DNA from: Clostridium sp. CF012 | Lineage (GTDB): Bacteria; Bacillota; Clostridia; Clostridiales; Clostridiaceae | Reading direction: 5' to 3' | Length of the DNA stretch: 54,904 nucleotides | Assembly: GCF_018861755.1 (NCBI RefSeq) | Contig: NZ_JAHLEF010000034.1 | Coordinates: forward strand, 1 to 54,904 | Shown here: one piece after another, positions 44,713 to 51,841 of the stretch | Layout of the letters: every line of letters starts with the position of its first letter | Numbering within the stretch: position 1 is the first letter of the stretch | Position numbers and translations under genes: made by a program | Notes under the pieces: model-generated | Told to the model about the DNA's origin: nothing | The model's database searches: none | The model's input: the letters and a program-made list of their open reading frames with translations, nothing else

Positions 44713-44743
44713 AGTATAAACCTTCACCTTAGGAGAAGGTCAA
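44713..44743 (-). promoter_or_regulatory. MerR-type promoter with 19-bp spacer and central dyad
   Basis: Leftward TTGACC (44738-44743), a 19-bp spacer, and TATACT (44713-44718). The spacer is a dyad, ACCTTCxCCTxAGGxGAAGGT (44720-44740), as in promoters twisted into activity by MerR proteins. Confidence 0.82.
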
Positions 44744-44870
44744 ATATAATCCATAATTCCCTTTACCTATTTTGCAATTTTAATATTAACAAATTAGGAT
44801 AAGCAATTATATTTATAAATGTTATTATATAATTACCGTACGGGAAAATGATTTCAAATGAGGTGACTTG

Positions 44871-45770
44871 ATGGAGTATATTAACTTGATTCAAAAAACT
44901 ATAGATTATATTGATGAGCATATCCAGGATAATATATCTTTAGATACGCTAGCTTCAACTGCAGGTTTTTCAACCTACCATTTTTATAAAATATTCAGTA
45001 GTTTTGTCCATATGTCTGTAATGGATTATGTGACAAAAAGAAAACTACAATTCGCTTTACATGCTCTAACCACTGGAACAAAGATAATTGATATCGCAAT
45101 GGATTATGGCTATGAAACTCATGCCGGTTTTAATAAAGCCTTTAAACTTGCTTTTGGTTATCCCCCGAGTCTATACAGACTTCATGCTCCAAAGGGATTG
45201 CCCCCAAAAATTAATTTAGTATATTTAAAAGAAATTTTAACTGGAGGGATTATTATGGAACCTAAAATAATTGAAATGCCTGGCTTTAAGGTGGCTGGGT
45301 ATGAATTTAAGAATAACCTTAAAAATGTATTACGTTCAAGCGATATCCCAGCATTCTGGGGCCAGCGTGGTTTTGATGATAATAATTGTGAGGAGAAATT
45401 GTATAAGCAGCTAAATCCGCCAAAGCATGGAGAGTATTGCATCTGTATTAATACCAATATGGCTACTGATGACTTTTCATATCTAATGGCCGTTGGTGTT
45501 GATAACTTTGATAAAGCCACCGATGATATGTGCAAATTAGAGCTTCCTGCTGCTACCTATGCTGTATTTACATCGCCACAGGTACATGAAGATGACTTTG
45601 TAGCTTCCATAAATGGAACCTGGACCTATATACTTCAACAATGGTTCCCAAATTCACAATATGAAATTGATGAAGGTAAATTTGACTTTGAGCACTATGA
45701 TGAGCATTGTCACCCCTGGGAATATGATAAAATTTCAATGAAAATCTATATTCCAATTAAAAGCATATAA
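44871..45770 (+). CDS. AraC-type regulator with GyrI-like effector domain
   Basis: The start is ATG 44871 with GAGGTGACTTG before it. 299 residues: two AraC helix-turn-helix units at the N-terminus (LDTLASTAGFSTYHFYKIFSS and IIDIAMDYGYETHAGFNKAFKLAFG), then from about 125 a GyrI-like/Rob-type small-molecule binding domain (IIEMPGFKVAGYEF ... CHPWEYDKISMKIYIPI). Such regulators respond to hydrophobic compounds or drugs. It is divergent from the MerR-methyltransferase gene, 224 bp apart. Confidence 0.92.
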   Translation: MEYINLIQKTIDYIDEHIQDNISLDTLASTAGFSTYHFYKIFSSFVHMSVMDYVTKRKLQFALHALTTGTKIIDIAMDYGYETHAGFNKAFKLAFGYPPSLYRLHAPKGLPPKINLVYLKEILTGGIIMEPKIIEMPGFKVAGYEFKNNLKNVLRSSDIPAFWGQRGFDDNNCEEKLYKQLNPPKHGEYCICINTNMATDDFSYLMAVGVDNFDKATDDMCKLELPAATYAVFTSPQVHEDDFVASINGTWTYILQQWFPNSQYEIDEGKFDFEHYDEHCHPWEYDKISMKIYIPIKSI

Positions 45771-45777
45771 AATCTAT

Positions 45778-45813
45778 AGAGGCTATCTCAAAAAAATTGA
45801 GATAGCCTCTTAG
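45778..45813 (+). terminator. Terminator of the AraC gene
   Basis: A 13-bp perfect stem AGAGGCTATCTCA/TGAGATAGCCTCT with a 7-nt A-rich loop; the T run is short. Confidence 0.75.
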
Positions 45814-45986
45814 GATTCAATGGATTAATATCAATTTCCAAAGTGCTTACCAGGTAGTGGCTGGAATATATATTGTATTATTACAGGTATTAGTTCTCTT
45901 TTTAACATTTCGCTTAAAACCCCTTAAATTCATAAAATTTTAGGTCTCCCTATAAATATTGTTATAACTCCGCAAAAGTGCTAATT

Positions 45987-46553
45987 CTATTTTTTATTTT
46001 TAATATTTTTTAACCAGTTATAATCATCTTTGATTTCCTCATCATTTTTATAAATGTTCATTACTTTACCAAGTTCAATAGAAAATTCAATAAATGCTTG
46101 TCCAATTGAGGTTATACAGTTCCCATCTCGAACCACATCCTTATCTACTATAATTACTTTTTCATATATGTGCTTATTGCTTTCATCCACTCTAAACCCT
46201 TCACTATCGCCGTTAGCTTCTTTATTATCAAGCAAACCATAATGTGCCATAAGTTCAGCTCCACCACAAATACCTGCAATGAATTTATTTTTTTCATTTA
46301 ATTTTAAGATAAACTCTTTTAGTTCTGTTTTTTCATAAAGTTGCACAGGGTTTCCACCAGGGATAATAAAAAGATCAATATCATCTGGATTTAATTCCTG
46401 TATTGTTTTATCTGGTAAAAATCTCTGTTTTTCTTCACTTATATACACACGGTTTTCTAAAGCTACTGAAATAATATTATCCCTAAACTGATTAACGGCA
46501 AACACAACTTCAAATTCACAAAAACCATCATAATAAAAAACACATACATTCAT
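45987..46553 (-). CDS. DJ-1/PfpI-family protein
   Basis: 188 residues with the class I glutamine-amidotransferase-like fold: VFYYDGFCEFEV at the start (Glu of the triad), IIPGGNP loop, and the nucleophile elbow AGICGGAELMAHYG with the reactive cysteine. DJ-1 relatives include glyoxalases, chaperones and regulators; no further domain decides which. GAGAGGGTTATGAA precedes ATG. It follows the WYL regulator gene by about 100 bp on the same strand, so the two may be a sensor/effector pair. Confidence 0.87.
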   Translation of the reverse strand: MNVCVFYYDGFCEFEVVFAVNQFRDNIISVALENRVYISEEKQRFLPDKTIQELNPDDIDLFIIPGGNPVQLYEKTELKEFILKLNEKNKFIAGICGGAELMAHYGLLDNKEANGDSEGFRVDESNKHIYEKVIIVDKDVVRDGNCITSIGQAFIEFSIELGKVMNIYKNDEEIKDDYNWLKNIKNKK

Positions 46554-46633
46554 TTCATAACCCTCTCTCTTTTATTTTATAGCTTGTTGAGTTTTTTTGA
46601 TTTCTTCAAAGTTCTATTCTTCTATTATAAAAC

Positions 46634-46665
46634 ACAATGACTGACACCTATATGTCAGTCATTGT
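46634..46665 (-). terminator. 13-bp perfect dyad at the end of the WYL gene
   Basis: ACAATGACTGACA pairs fully with 46653-46665 over a 6-nt loop and overlaps the WYL gene's last codons. Leftward it is followed by GTTTTATAATAG. It is a terminator or an operator for the DJ-1 gene. Confidence 0.6.
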
Positions 46666-47578
46666 ATTTACTATATATATTTCTTATGTATTCCGTCATT
46701 TCATTTCTTAATTTATCTGGACCTATGACTTCGCAGTCATTACCAAATCCTAAAATAAATTTCTTTAGCCCTTCATCCTCTGGAAAGAATTCTTCAACTA
46801 TGTATGTTCCATTTTCCAAAATTTTAATTTTACCTTTTGAAAAATACTCACTTAATTGCCCACCTATTTCATTAGAAAACTTTAATGTAACTAAAATACT
46901 GTTTTTTTCATAACTTTCACTGAATATTTTTTTTGTTTCCTCTTTTGAGATTGGATTTTTTTTAAATACGCCACCTAGTTTCATATTTCTTACTCTAACA
47001 AGTTTAAACTTCCTATAGTCTTTTCTTATTCTGCAAAAGGCAATAATATACCAATGCCCATTGGTGAATTCTATCTGAATTGGTTCCACTAGCCTCTTTA
47101 AATATTCCATTTTTCTATTTATATATTCAAACTCCAATATCCTATTGTCTTCAATAGCTTTTTTTATAAGGAATAAATACTCCCTAAGTTCCTTCTCCAT
47201 ACTAAAGTGAGACATATCTATACTAAGATTATCACATTCTTTTTTTTCACTGTCGCGTAAAGTTTCAAACTTAAGTACTATATCATTAAATTGTTGGTTA
47301 TTCCCAAATAAAAACTTTAGATTATCCATTACAGCAATCAAAGGCTCAATTTCTTTTTTATTAAGGAATAGATTATTTAAAGTATAGTTTTCCATAATAT
47401 AATAACCTCCACCCTTACCACCAGTAGCTGCTATAGGAACCCCTGCTTCACTTATTTTTTCTATATCACGATATATTGTTCTTAAAGATACCTCAAAATG
47501 CTCAGCAAGCGCTCTTCCAGTCACTAATCCCTTTTGAGAAATAATAATTAAAATTGATAAAAATCTCTCTGCTCTCAT
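46655..47578 (-). CDS. YafY-type regulator (HTH and WYL domains)
   Basis: 307 residues: an N-terminal DeoR-like winged helix (AERFLSILIIISQKGLVTGRALAEHFEVSLRTIYRDIEKI), then a WYL domain from about 140 (GHWYIIAFCRIRKDYRKFKLVR, with the ligand-contacting residues W, Y and a downstream R) and a WCX-like C-terminus. WYL proteins sense nucleotides or small ligands. AGGTAACATTAGATT precedes ATG at a weak spacing. DJ-1 follows downstream. Confidence 0.9.
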   Translation of the reverse strand: MRAERFLSILIIISQKGLVTGRALAEHFEVSLRTIYRDIEKISEAGVPIAATGGKGGGYYIMENYTLNNLFLNKKEIEPLIAVMDNLKFLFGNNQQFNDIVLKFETLRDSEKKECDNLSIDMSHFSMEKELREYLFLIKKAIEDNRILEFEYINRKMEYLKRLVEPIQIEFTNGHWYIIAFCRIRKDYRKFKLVRVRNMKLGGVFKKNPISKEETKKIFSESYEKNSILVTLKFSNEIGGQLSEYFSKGKIKILENGTYIVEEFFPEDEGLKKFILGFGNDCEVIGPDKLRNEMTEYIRNIYSKYND

Positions 47579-47625
47579 AATCTAATGTTACCTGCCTTTC
47601 CCTCAAAGTTTAGTGTCTTATAATT

Positions 47626-48151
47626 TCACTCTTTTTTATTGCCTAGATTAACTTTTGGCATTGTAATAATTATGCTCACACCTTGTCCCTCTTTACTCTC
47701 AATAGTTATTTGTCCGTGATGAGCAGTAACTATACTTTTCACTATGATTAATCCCAATCCATGTGCTTGATTTATGGAAGTATTAAAAAAATCCTTTTTA
47801 TTAAGAATGTCTTGTTTAACCTCCGAAATACCACAACCATTATCTGCTATTATAATTGATACATGTTCGTTTTTGTTATTTACTTTTGGAACATTTATTG
47901 TAATATGACAGCCTGGTTTATTATGCTTTGCACTATTCATAATTAAATTAACTAACGCTTTTTCAACATTTTAGCAGATATGTATCCCAATTCAATTATG
48001 GAAAAGTGATTTCTGTTGTCGGCAAGCATTCTATATATCTTTATGCCACTGAAACTATTGCTAAAGAAAGTAAATCGTTTATCAAAAGCATTAATAGCAA
48101 TTAGTATTTCCTCATTAAATATGGGAATCCTAAACGAAGATCCTGATTCTA
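47626..48151 (-). pseudogene. Decayed histidine kinase fragment and remnant
   Basis: At 47626-47970 lies the C-terminal ATPase portion of a sensor kinase with N box (VNLIMNSAKHN), G1 (IIADNGCGIS) and G2 (AHGLGLIIVKSIV), but the frame has a stop just before the N box (47971-47973). In another frame 47952-48151 encodes about 65 residues without a start (ESGSSFRIPIFNEE, KIYRMLADNRNHFSIIELGY). The kinase has lost its phosphoacceptor and sensor. The stretch appears non-functional. Confidence 0.8.
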
Positions 48152-48964
48152 CTATTCGCTATAAATTGATTTGTTTTTTAATTTCTTTCCTGCTAAATTA
48201 ACTATGGCTTTTAATGTACTACCAAATCCTCTTTTAAATAGATTTATATGCACTTCATAAAAGTAATTGGAATTAAGCCACCCTCTTTTCTTCCAAAAAT
48301 CATAGTCTGCTTTAGAAGTAAAGGTTTTACTTCTTAAACAGTTGAACATAAAAATATCATAAAAAGTAGGAGTATGTGGTGCATTATCAGTTGTAATTTT
48401 TATAAACCTCTCTGCAAACCTTTCAATCTTTTCAGTGTTTGTTTTATGGTAGCTTTTATCATATCCCCATGCTGAATTTTCCTTTTTTTCAAAAAACATA
48501 GGTGAGATAATATTAATGTTCCCTACTAGATTGCACCCCCATCCGCATAGGGTCATTTTAAGATATTTGCTCACTTGCTTATGTCCACCGCCATCTGAAG
48601 TTACTACTGTTAATGCAGGTTTTCCTATTAATTCTTGACGATGGAACAGATAGGATAATCTATCAATCACTCGCTTTAGTGGTGCAGGTACTTGATATGC
48701 ATATACCGGTGATGCAAAAACAATAGCATCAGCATTCAAAAGCTTTTCTTTTATTTTGTGCAAATCGTCGTCTTTGCAAGGACAAAGGCTTTCATTTTTT
48801 TTAAAACACATATCACACCCTTTACAATCTTCAATTACGTAATCCTTTAAAAAGATATATTCCAATTCTATTATGGAGCTTTTCATCAATTTAGCCTCGA
48901 TTAACTTGCATACATTATAACTGTCTTTTTTGCGTGGACTTCCCATTAGGACAATAATTTTCAT
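48152..48964 (-). CDS. Iron-sulfur flavoprotein (NADPH-dependent FMN reductase family)
   Basis: 270 residues: a flavodoxin-like fold with the FMN phosphate loop GSPRKKDSYN, followed by a compact cysteine motif CKGCDMCFKKNESLCPC (C-x2-C-x2-C-x7-C) diagnostic of iron-sulfur flavoproteins, and the SPVYAYQVPAPLKRVIDR FMN loop. The C-terminus is longer than usual and basic. These proteins move electrons in anaerobes, some reducing O2 or peroxide. Operators shared with the adjoining PadR gene imply regulation by it. Confidence 0.9.
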   Translation of the reverse strand: MKIIVLMGSPRKKDSYNVCKLIEAKLMKSSIIELEYIFLKDYVIEDCKGCDMCFKKNESLCPCKDDDLHKIKEKLLNADAIVFASPVYAYQVPAPLKRVIDRLSYLFHRQELIGKPALTVVTSDGGGHKQVSKYLKMTLCGWGCNLVGNINIISPMFFEKKENSAWGYDKSYHKTNTEKIERFAERFIKITTDNAPHTPTFYDIFMFNCLRSKTFTSKADYDFWKKRGWLNSNYFYEVHINLFKRGFGSTLKAIVNLAGKKLKNKSIYSE

Positions 48965-48982
48965 CTTTTAAACCCTCTCTTT

Positions 48983-49004
48983 TTATATACAACGTTGGAT
49001 ATAA
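48983..49004 (-). promoter_or_regulatory. PadR operator before the iron-sulfur flavoprotein gene
   Basis: TTATATxCAACGTTGxATATAA is a 22-nt palindrome centred on ACGT, about 20-40 bp upstream of the start codon. CCAACGTTGG recurs upstream of the PadR gene (49789-49798). Confidence 0.72.
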
Positions 49005-49016
49005 GTATTATTTTTT

Positions 49017-49036
49017 TATCCTATCCAGTTCCGGAT
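49017..49036. terminator. Dyad between padR and the flavoprotein gene
   Basis: TATCCTATCC and GGATAGGATA are separated by about 5 nt. The T run is lacking on the leftward strand, so termination may be weak. Confidence 0.4.
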
Positions 49037-49046
49037 AGGATAATGA

Positions 49047-49754
49047 TTATTTTTTCAACGCTTTAATCAGTTGTTCTAATTTTTCTGGTGCAGTATCAGG
49101 GTTATTTAATATTTGATACTTTAGGTTTTCTATATTTTCTGCGGTATCCATTTCTATATCTTGTACACTTGAAAAATCAAACTTTGAAATTAATTTAGCT
49201 ATTTCTTTACTAGCTGTAATGCACTCCTCCATGTTGTCAATTAGAGCATTATGCCACTTAATTTGAAATTCAAGATTAGATAACATCATTTCGAAAGTAA
49301 TTTTTTCTACTGCAAGAGTTTGCTCATTAACTTTAATCTTTTGCCATTTTTCAAAATACATTTTTTGATCACCTAACTTTTCGATATGTTCTTTTAACGC
49401 AGTAACCATTTCATCTTTATCAAGAATATTTAATAGCGGATAAACAATAAATTTATCAGATCCAACCTCGGAAATTTGATGATTTAATTCTTCTTTCACC
49501 AATTGTCTTAATTCAACTTTTCCTACTTCTGTAATAGAATAAACTTTACGGGCCTTAGCCCCAGTGCCTACTTCCTCTGACAATACTATAAGACCTTTTT
49601 TTTCAAGTTTATTTAAAGCATAATAAATGGAGCCCGATTGAATTTTTGTCCAACTATCCATATGATTCATTTGTATAAATTTCTGAATTTCATACCCATG
49701 TGTAGGTTTAATACTTAAATAGTATAATATCAGTACTTTAATAATATAAATCAC
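49047..49754 (-). CDS. PadR-family regulator, long type
   Basis: 235 residues with the PadR winged helix at the N-terminus (LILYYLSIKPTHGYEIQKFIQ, IQSGSIYYALNKLEKKGLI, ARKVYSITEVGKVEL) and a long helical C-terminal domain. The frame opens at GTG 49754, but AGAGGTG is itself the best ribosome site and would place initiation at an ATT (49745 or 49742); family members start near KVLILYYLS, so the real start is uncertain. Two CCAAC-type sites (49762, 49789) lie upstream; the flavoprotein gene is downstream. Confidence 0.88.
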   Translation of the reverse strand: MIYIIKVLILYYLSIKPTHGYEIQKFIQMNHMDSWTKIQSGSIYYALNKLEKKGLIVLSEEVGTGAKARKVYSITEVGKVELRQLVKEELNHQISEVGSDKFIVYPLLNILDKDEMVTALKEHIEKLGDQKMYFEKWQKIKVNEQTLAVEKITFEMMLSNLEFQIKWHNALIDNMEECITASKEIAKLISKFDFSSVQDIEMDTAENIENLKYQILNNPDTAPEKLEQLIKALKK

Positions 49755-49761
49755 CTCTCAT

Positions 49762-49800
49762 CCAACATCGTATATGAATATATTATACCCAACGTTGGTT
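49762..49800 (-). promoter_or_regulatory. PadR autoregulatory sites
   Basis: A perfect CCAACGTTGG (49789-49798) and a degenerate CCAACATCG (49762-49770) lie just upstream of the padR start. Confidence 0.6.
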
Positions 49801-49872
49801 AATGTCAAGAAGCAATTGGCAAAAATAGGGAACGGACTGTGTACTAATATGAATTAAATGTTGATAAATTGG

Positions 49873-49944
49873 GGTTTTTATGCTGTGGTTGTGGATAACT
49901 TTGAGAACATGGCTGCAGAGCTCGCTCGCAAAGAACCCCATTTT
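49873..49944. repeat. Fold-back with GGGGTT ends
   Basis: ATTGGGGTT near 49869-49876 pairs with AACCCCATT (49934-49942). The interior includes GAGCTCGCTCGC and a lone TGTGGATAA. It lies beyond the small membrane protein gene and could be its terminator or a relative of the other fold-back elements. Confidence 0.35.
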
Positions 49945-49959
49945 ATAGTCAATATATTG

Positions 49960-50157
49960 TTATATTGGGAAGAAAGTCGGCACAAAAAGTAAGGCCCCTA
50001 TAATGATACATATCCCTGTAATACTGGTGCCCCCAAGTATACATTTAATACCCTTTTTACTGTATTCATCCCTTTTAAAATACCTGATCCCACTAACCCA
50101 GAAAAGTAATGCTGTAGTTGTTACTAAAATATTCATTGCAAACAATACTTTAAGCAT
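49960..50157 (-). CDS. Small two-helix membrane protein
   Basis: 65 residues from ATG 50157, which follows GGAGGTTAAA; the longer TTG frame includes this site. Two hydrophobic helices (LFAMNILVTTTALLFWVSGI and a second at about 41-62) flank a positively charged loop (RYFKRDEYSKKGIK). It resembles many uncharacterised small clostridial membrane proteins. No function is known. Confidence 0.6.
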   Translation of the reverse strand: MLKVLFAMNILVTTTALLFWVSGIRYFKRDEYSKKGIKCILGGTSITGICIIIGALLFVPTFFPI

Positions 50158-50230
50158 TTTAACCTCCAAAATTTTATATTATTTTACACTTAATTTTTTA
50201 ACCGTTCCGTAAAAGGTCTATAACAGGAAA

Positions 50231-50794
50231 TCAATTCATGAAGAATGCAAAAGCCTCTTTATCAAAACCATTGGATCTAGCTACAACATTTATATTCCGA
50301 ATATGATAGACATTTCCTTTATAATCCTTGGCTTTATTATCACATATATAGGCATAATCATAGTTCCCTTCTTTTACCCATTTCATGAATACATATGTAT
50401 GAGTCGGAATACCATTTTTATCCCCATTTCCATCTGTGGTGAAACATATATCCCCAGGCATTAAATTTTTATAATCCCTTTGTTTTTGCCAACCCTCTTC
50501 TTCCAGAATAGCTATCATCTGGGCTATATTCCCTATTCCCTTAGGCACATTAAAATCATTACGCCTTAGCACCTCAGCTATAAAATAAACACAAGTATTT
50601 GCAGAACTCTCCTTATTTAAATCTATTGCCGCACCATAGATATTTTTTTGATTTCCTACATCCTCTAGAAAATTATAGATATTTTTATTTAAGGATTGAT
50701 TTTCTCCTTGTATAAACGCCTTAATATTCTTTGAAAATATTATTGCTATACTTGTTATCACTAAAACAGCTATAATCAACATTATTTTTTTCAT
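50231..50794 (-). CDS. Putative secreted NlpC/P60- or CHAP-like cysteine hydrolase
   Basis: The start is at ATG 50794 (GTGAGGTATACCAA upstream). The product of 187 residues has an N-terminal hydrophobic signal or anchor (IMLIIAVLVITSIAIIF) and a small domain with a likely catalytic Cys in SSANTCVYFIAEVLR, the LMPGDICF segment typical of NlpC/P60 and CHAP domains, and a His in IPTHTYVFMKW. Members cut peptidoglycan stem peptides. The match is partial, so the call is tentative. It stands next to the SpoIIP locus but on the opposite strand. Confidence 0.62.
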   Translation of the reverse strand: MKKIMLIIAVLVITSIAIIFSKNIKAFIQGENQSLNKNIYNFLEDVGNQKNIYGAAIDLNKESSANTCVYFIAEVLRRNDFNVPKGIGNIAQMIAILEEEGWQKQRDYKNLMPGDICFTTDGNGDKNGIPTHTYVFMKWVKEGNYDYAYICDNKAKDYKGNVYHIRNINVVARSNGFDKEAFAFFMN

Positions 50795-51108
50795 TTGGTA
50801 TACCTCACCCACATGTTTTTTTTAATCTCCAAGCGTTATACGTTTACTTCTAATTGAAGTTAATTATTAAATTCACTCTAACTACCTATAAATAATTATA
50901 CAGGACATTTTTTACAAAATACTTACATAATCGTTACAAATCTCTTAAGAAAATTCTTTCTCTATTTGTATTTTAATGCTCCAATAATCTAATTGTAAAA
51001 TAGAACCATATATTTTCTATAAACTAAGTATAAACAAAATATAAACTTTCTTAAAAATTCACTTACTATTTATGAAAGGTTTATAAATAGCAAGCAATGT
51101 ATTACCCC

Positions 51109-51315
51109 TCATATTATTAGACGATTAAAAAACTTAAAAGTTTGGTTATGTTCTAATATATTTCCATCCTCTCCTTGTTTCAATTCTACAGTCACAACTG
51201 TTTCAGCACCTTTAGTTCCACCAGCACCCGTTAGCCATGTAAGTTCAACCAATTGGTCAGGTACAAGTCGAAGAAAACGACCATAGTGAGGATGACGATA
51301 CCCTTCATAGGCTAT
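51109..51315 (-). pseudogene. Fragment of an AHSA1/SRPBCC-family gene
   Basis: On the minus strand an open stretch encodes [17 protein letters not shown]...[21 protein letters not shown], the middle of an SRPBCC (AHSA1) domain. It is bounded by a stop (TAA) upstream and TGA at 51109; the N-terminal part, start codon and C-terminal helix are missing. The GC content is slightly above the surroundings. It is a remnant of a lost gene. Confidence 0.75.
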
Positions 51316-51377
51316 TTACTATTCATCCATTTCTAATTTTAAATAGAATATTATAAAGCATGGATTTGAGTAAAAAT

Positions 51378-51436
51378 GTAATAATTACTATATTCAAGAA
51401 TATAGTATAGAAATAATACAAATTACAGTCGTAATT
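51378..51436 (+). promoter_or_regulatory. Three dyads upstream of the BlaI-like gene
   Basis: GTAATAATTAC (51378-51388), ACTATATTC-AA-GAATATAGT (51387-51406, perfect 9-bp arms) and AATTAC-AGTC-GTAATT (51421-51436). The last two have the spacing expected for BlaI/MecI-type dimers (TAC...GTA cores). They lie within 80 bp of the start codon. Confidence 0.65.
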
Positions 51437-51457
51437 GAAATGGAAGGTGATATAACA

Positions 51458-51841
51458 ATGCATGAAATTCCTAAAATATCAAATGCAGAATGGGAAGTAA
51501 TGAAAATAATATGGAGTAATTCTGAAATTTCATCGATCAATATTATACAGGAACTAAAGGATACATCCCAGTGGAAACCAGCAACAGTTAAAAGTCTGAT
51601 AAACAGATTATTAAATAAAAATGCAATTGGATTTAATAAGTTAGGTTATGAATATTTCTACTACCCTCTGGTTTCAGAAGATGAATGTATAAAATTAGAA
51701 AGTAAGTCCTTTGTGAATAGAGTATTTAATGGCTCTATTAAATCTATGCTTTTAACCTTTGCCCAGTCGGAAGAAATCTCTGAAAAGGATATATCAGAAT
51801 TAAAAAATATACTAGAACAATCAAGTAAAACGAAAGGCTGA
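51458..51841 (+). CDS. BlaI/MecI/CopY-family repressor
   Basis: The start is at ATG 51458 (GGAAGGTGAT upstream). The product of 127 residues has the winged helix (ISNAEWEVMKIIWSNSEISS, then TVKSLINRLLNKNAIGF) and a short helical dimerisation tail. Members are released when a membrane M56 protease senses a signal and the repressor is cleaved. The stop codon overlaps the ATG of the M56 gene (TGATG), so the two are translationally coupled as in blaI-blaR1. Dyads upstream should be its operator. Confidence 0.93.
   Translation: MHEIPKISNAEWEVMKIIWSNSEISSINIIQELKDTSQWKPATVKSLINRLLNKNAIGFNKLGYEYFYYPLVSEDECIKLESKSFVNRVFNGSIKSMLLTFAQSEEISEKDISELKNILEQSSKTKG

Noticed and set aside
49890-49898. TGTGGATAA, a match to the DnaA box
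   Set aside because: A single copy with no cluster, no AT-rich unwinding region and no dnaA or oriC genes.
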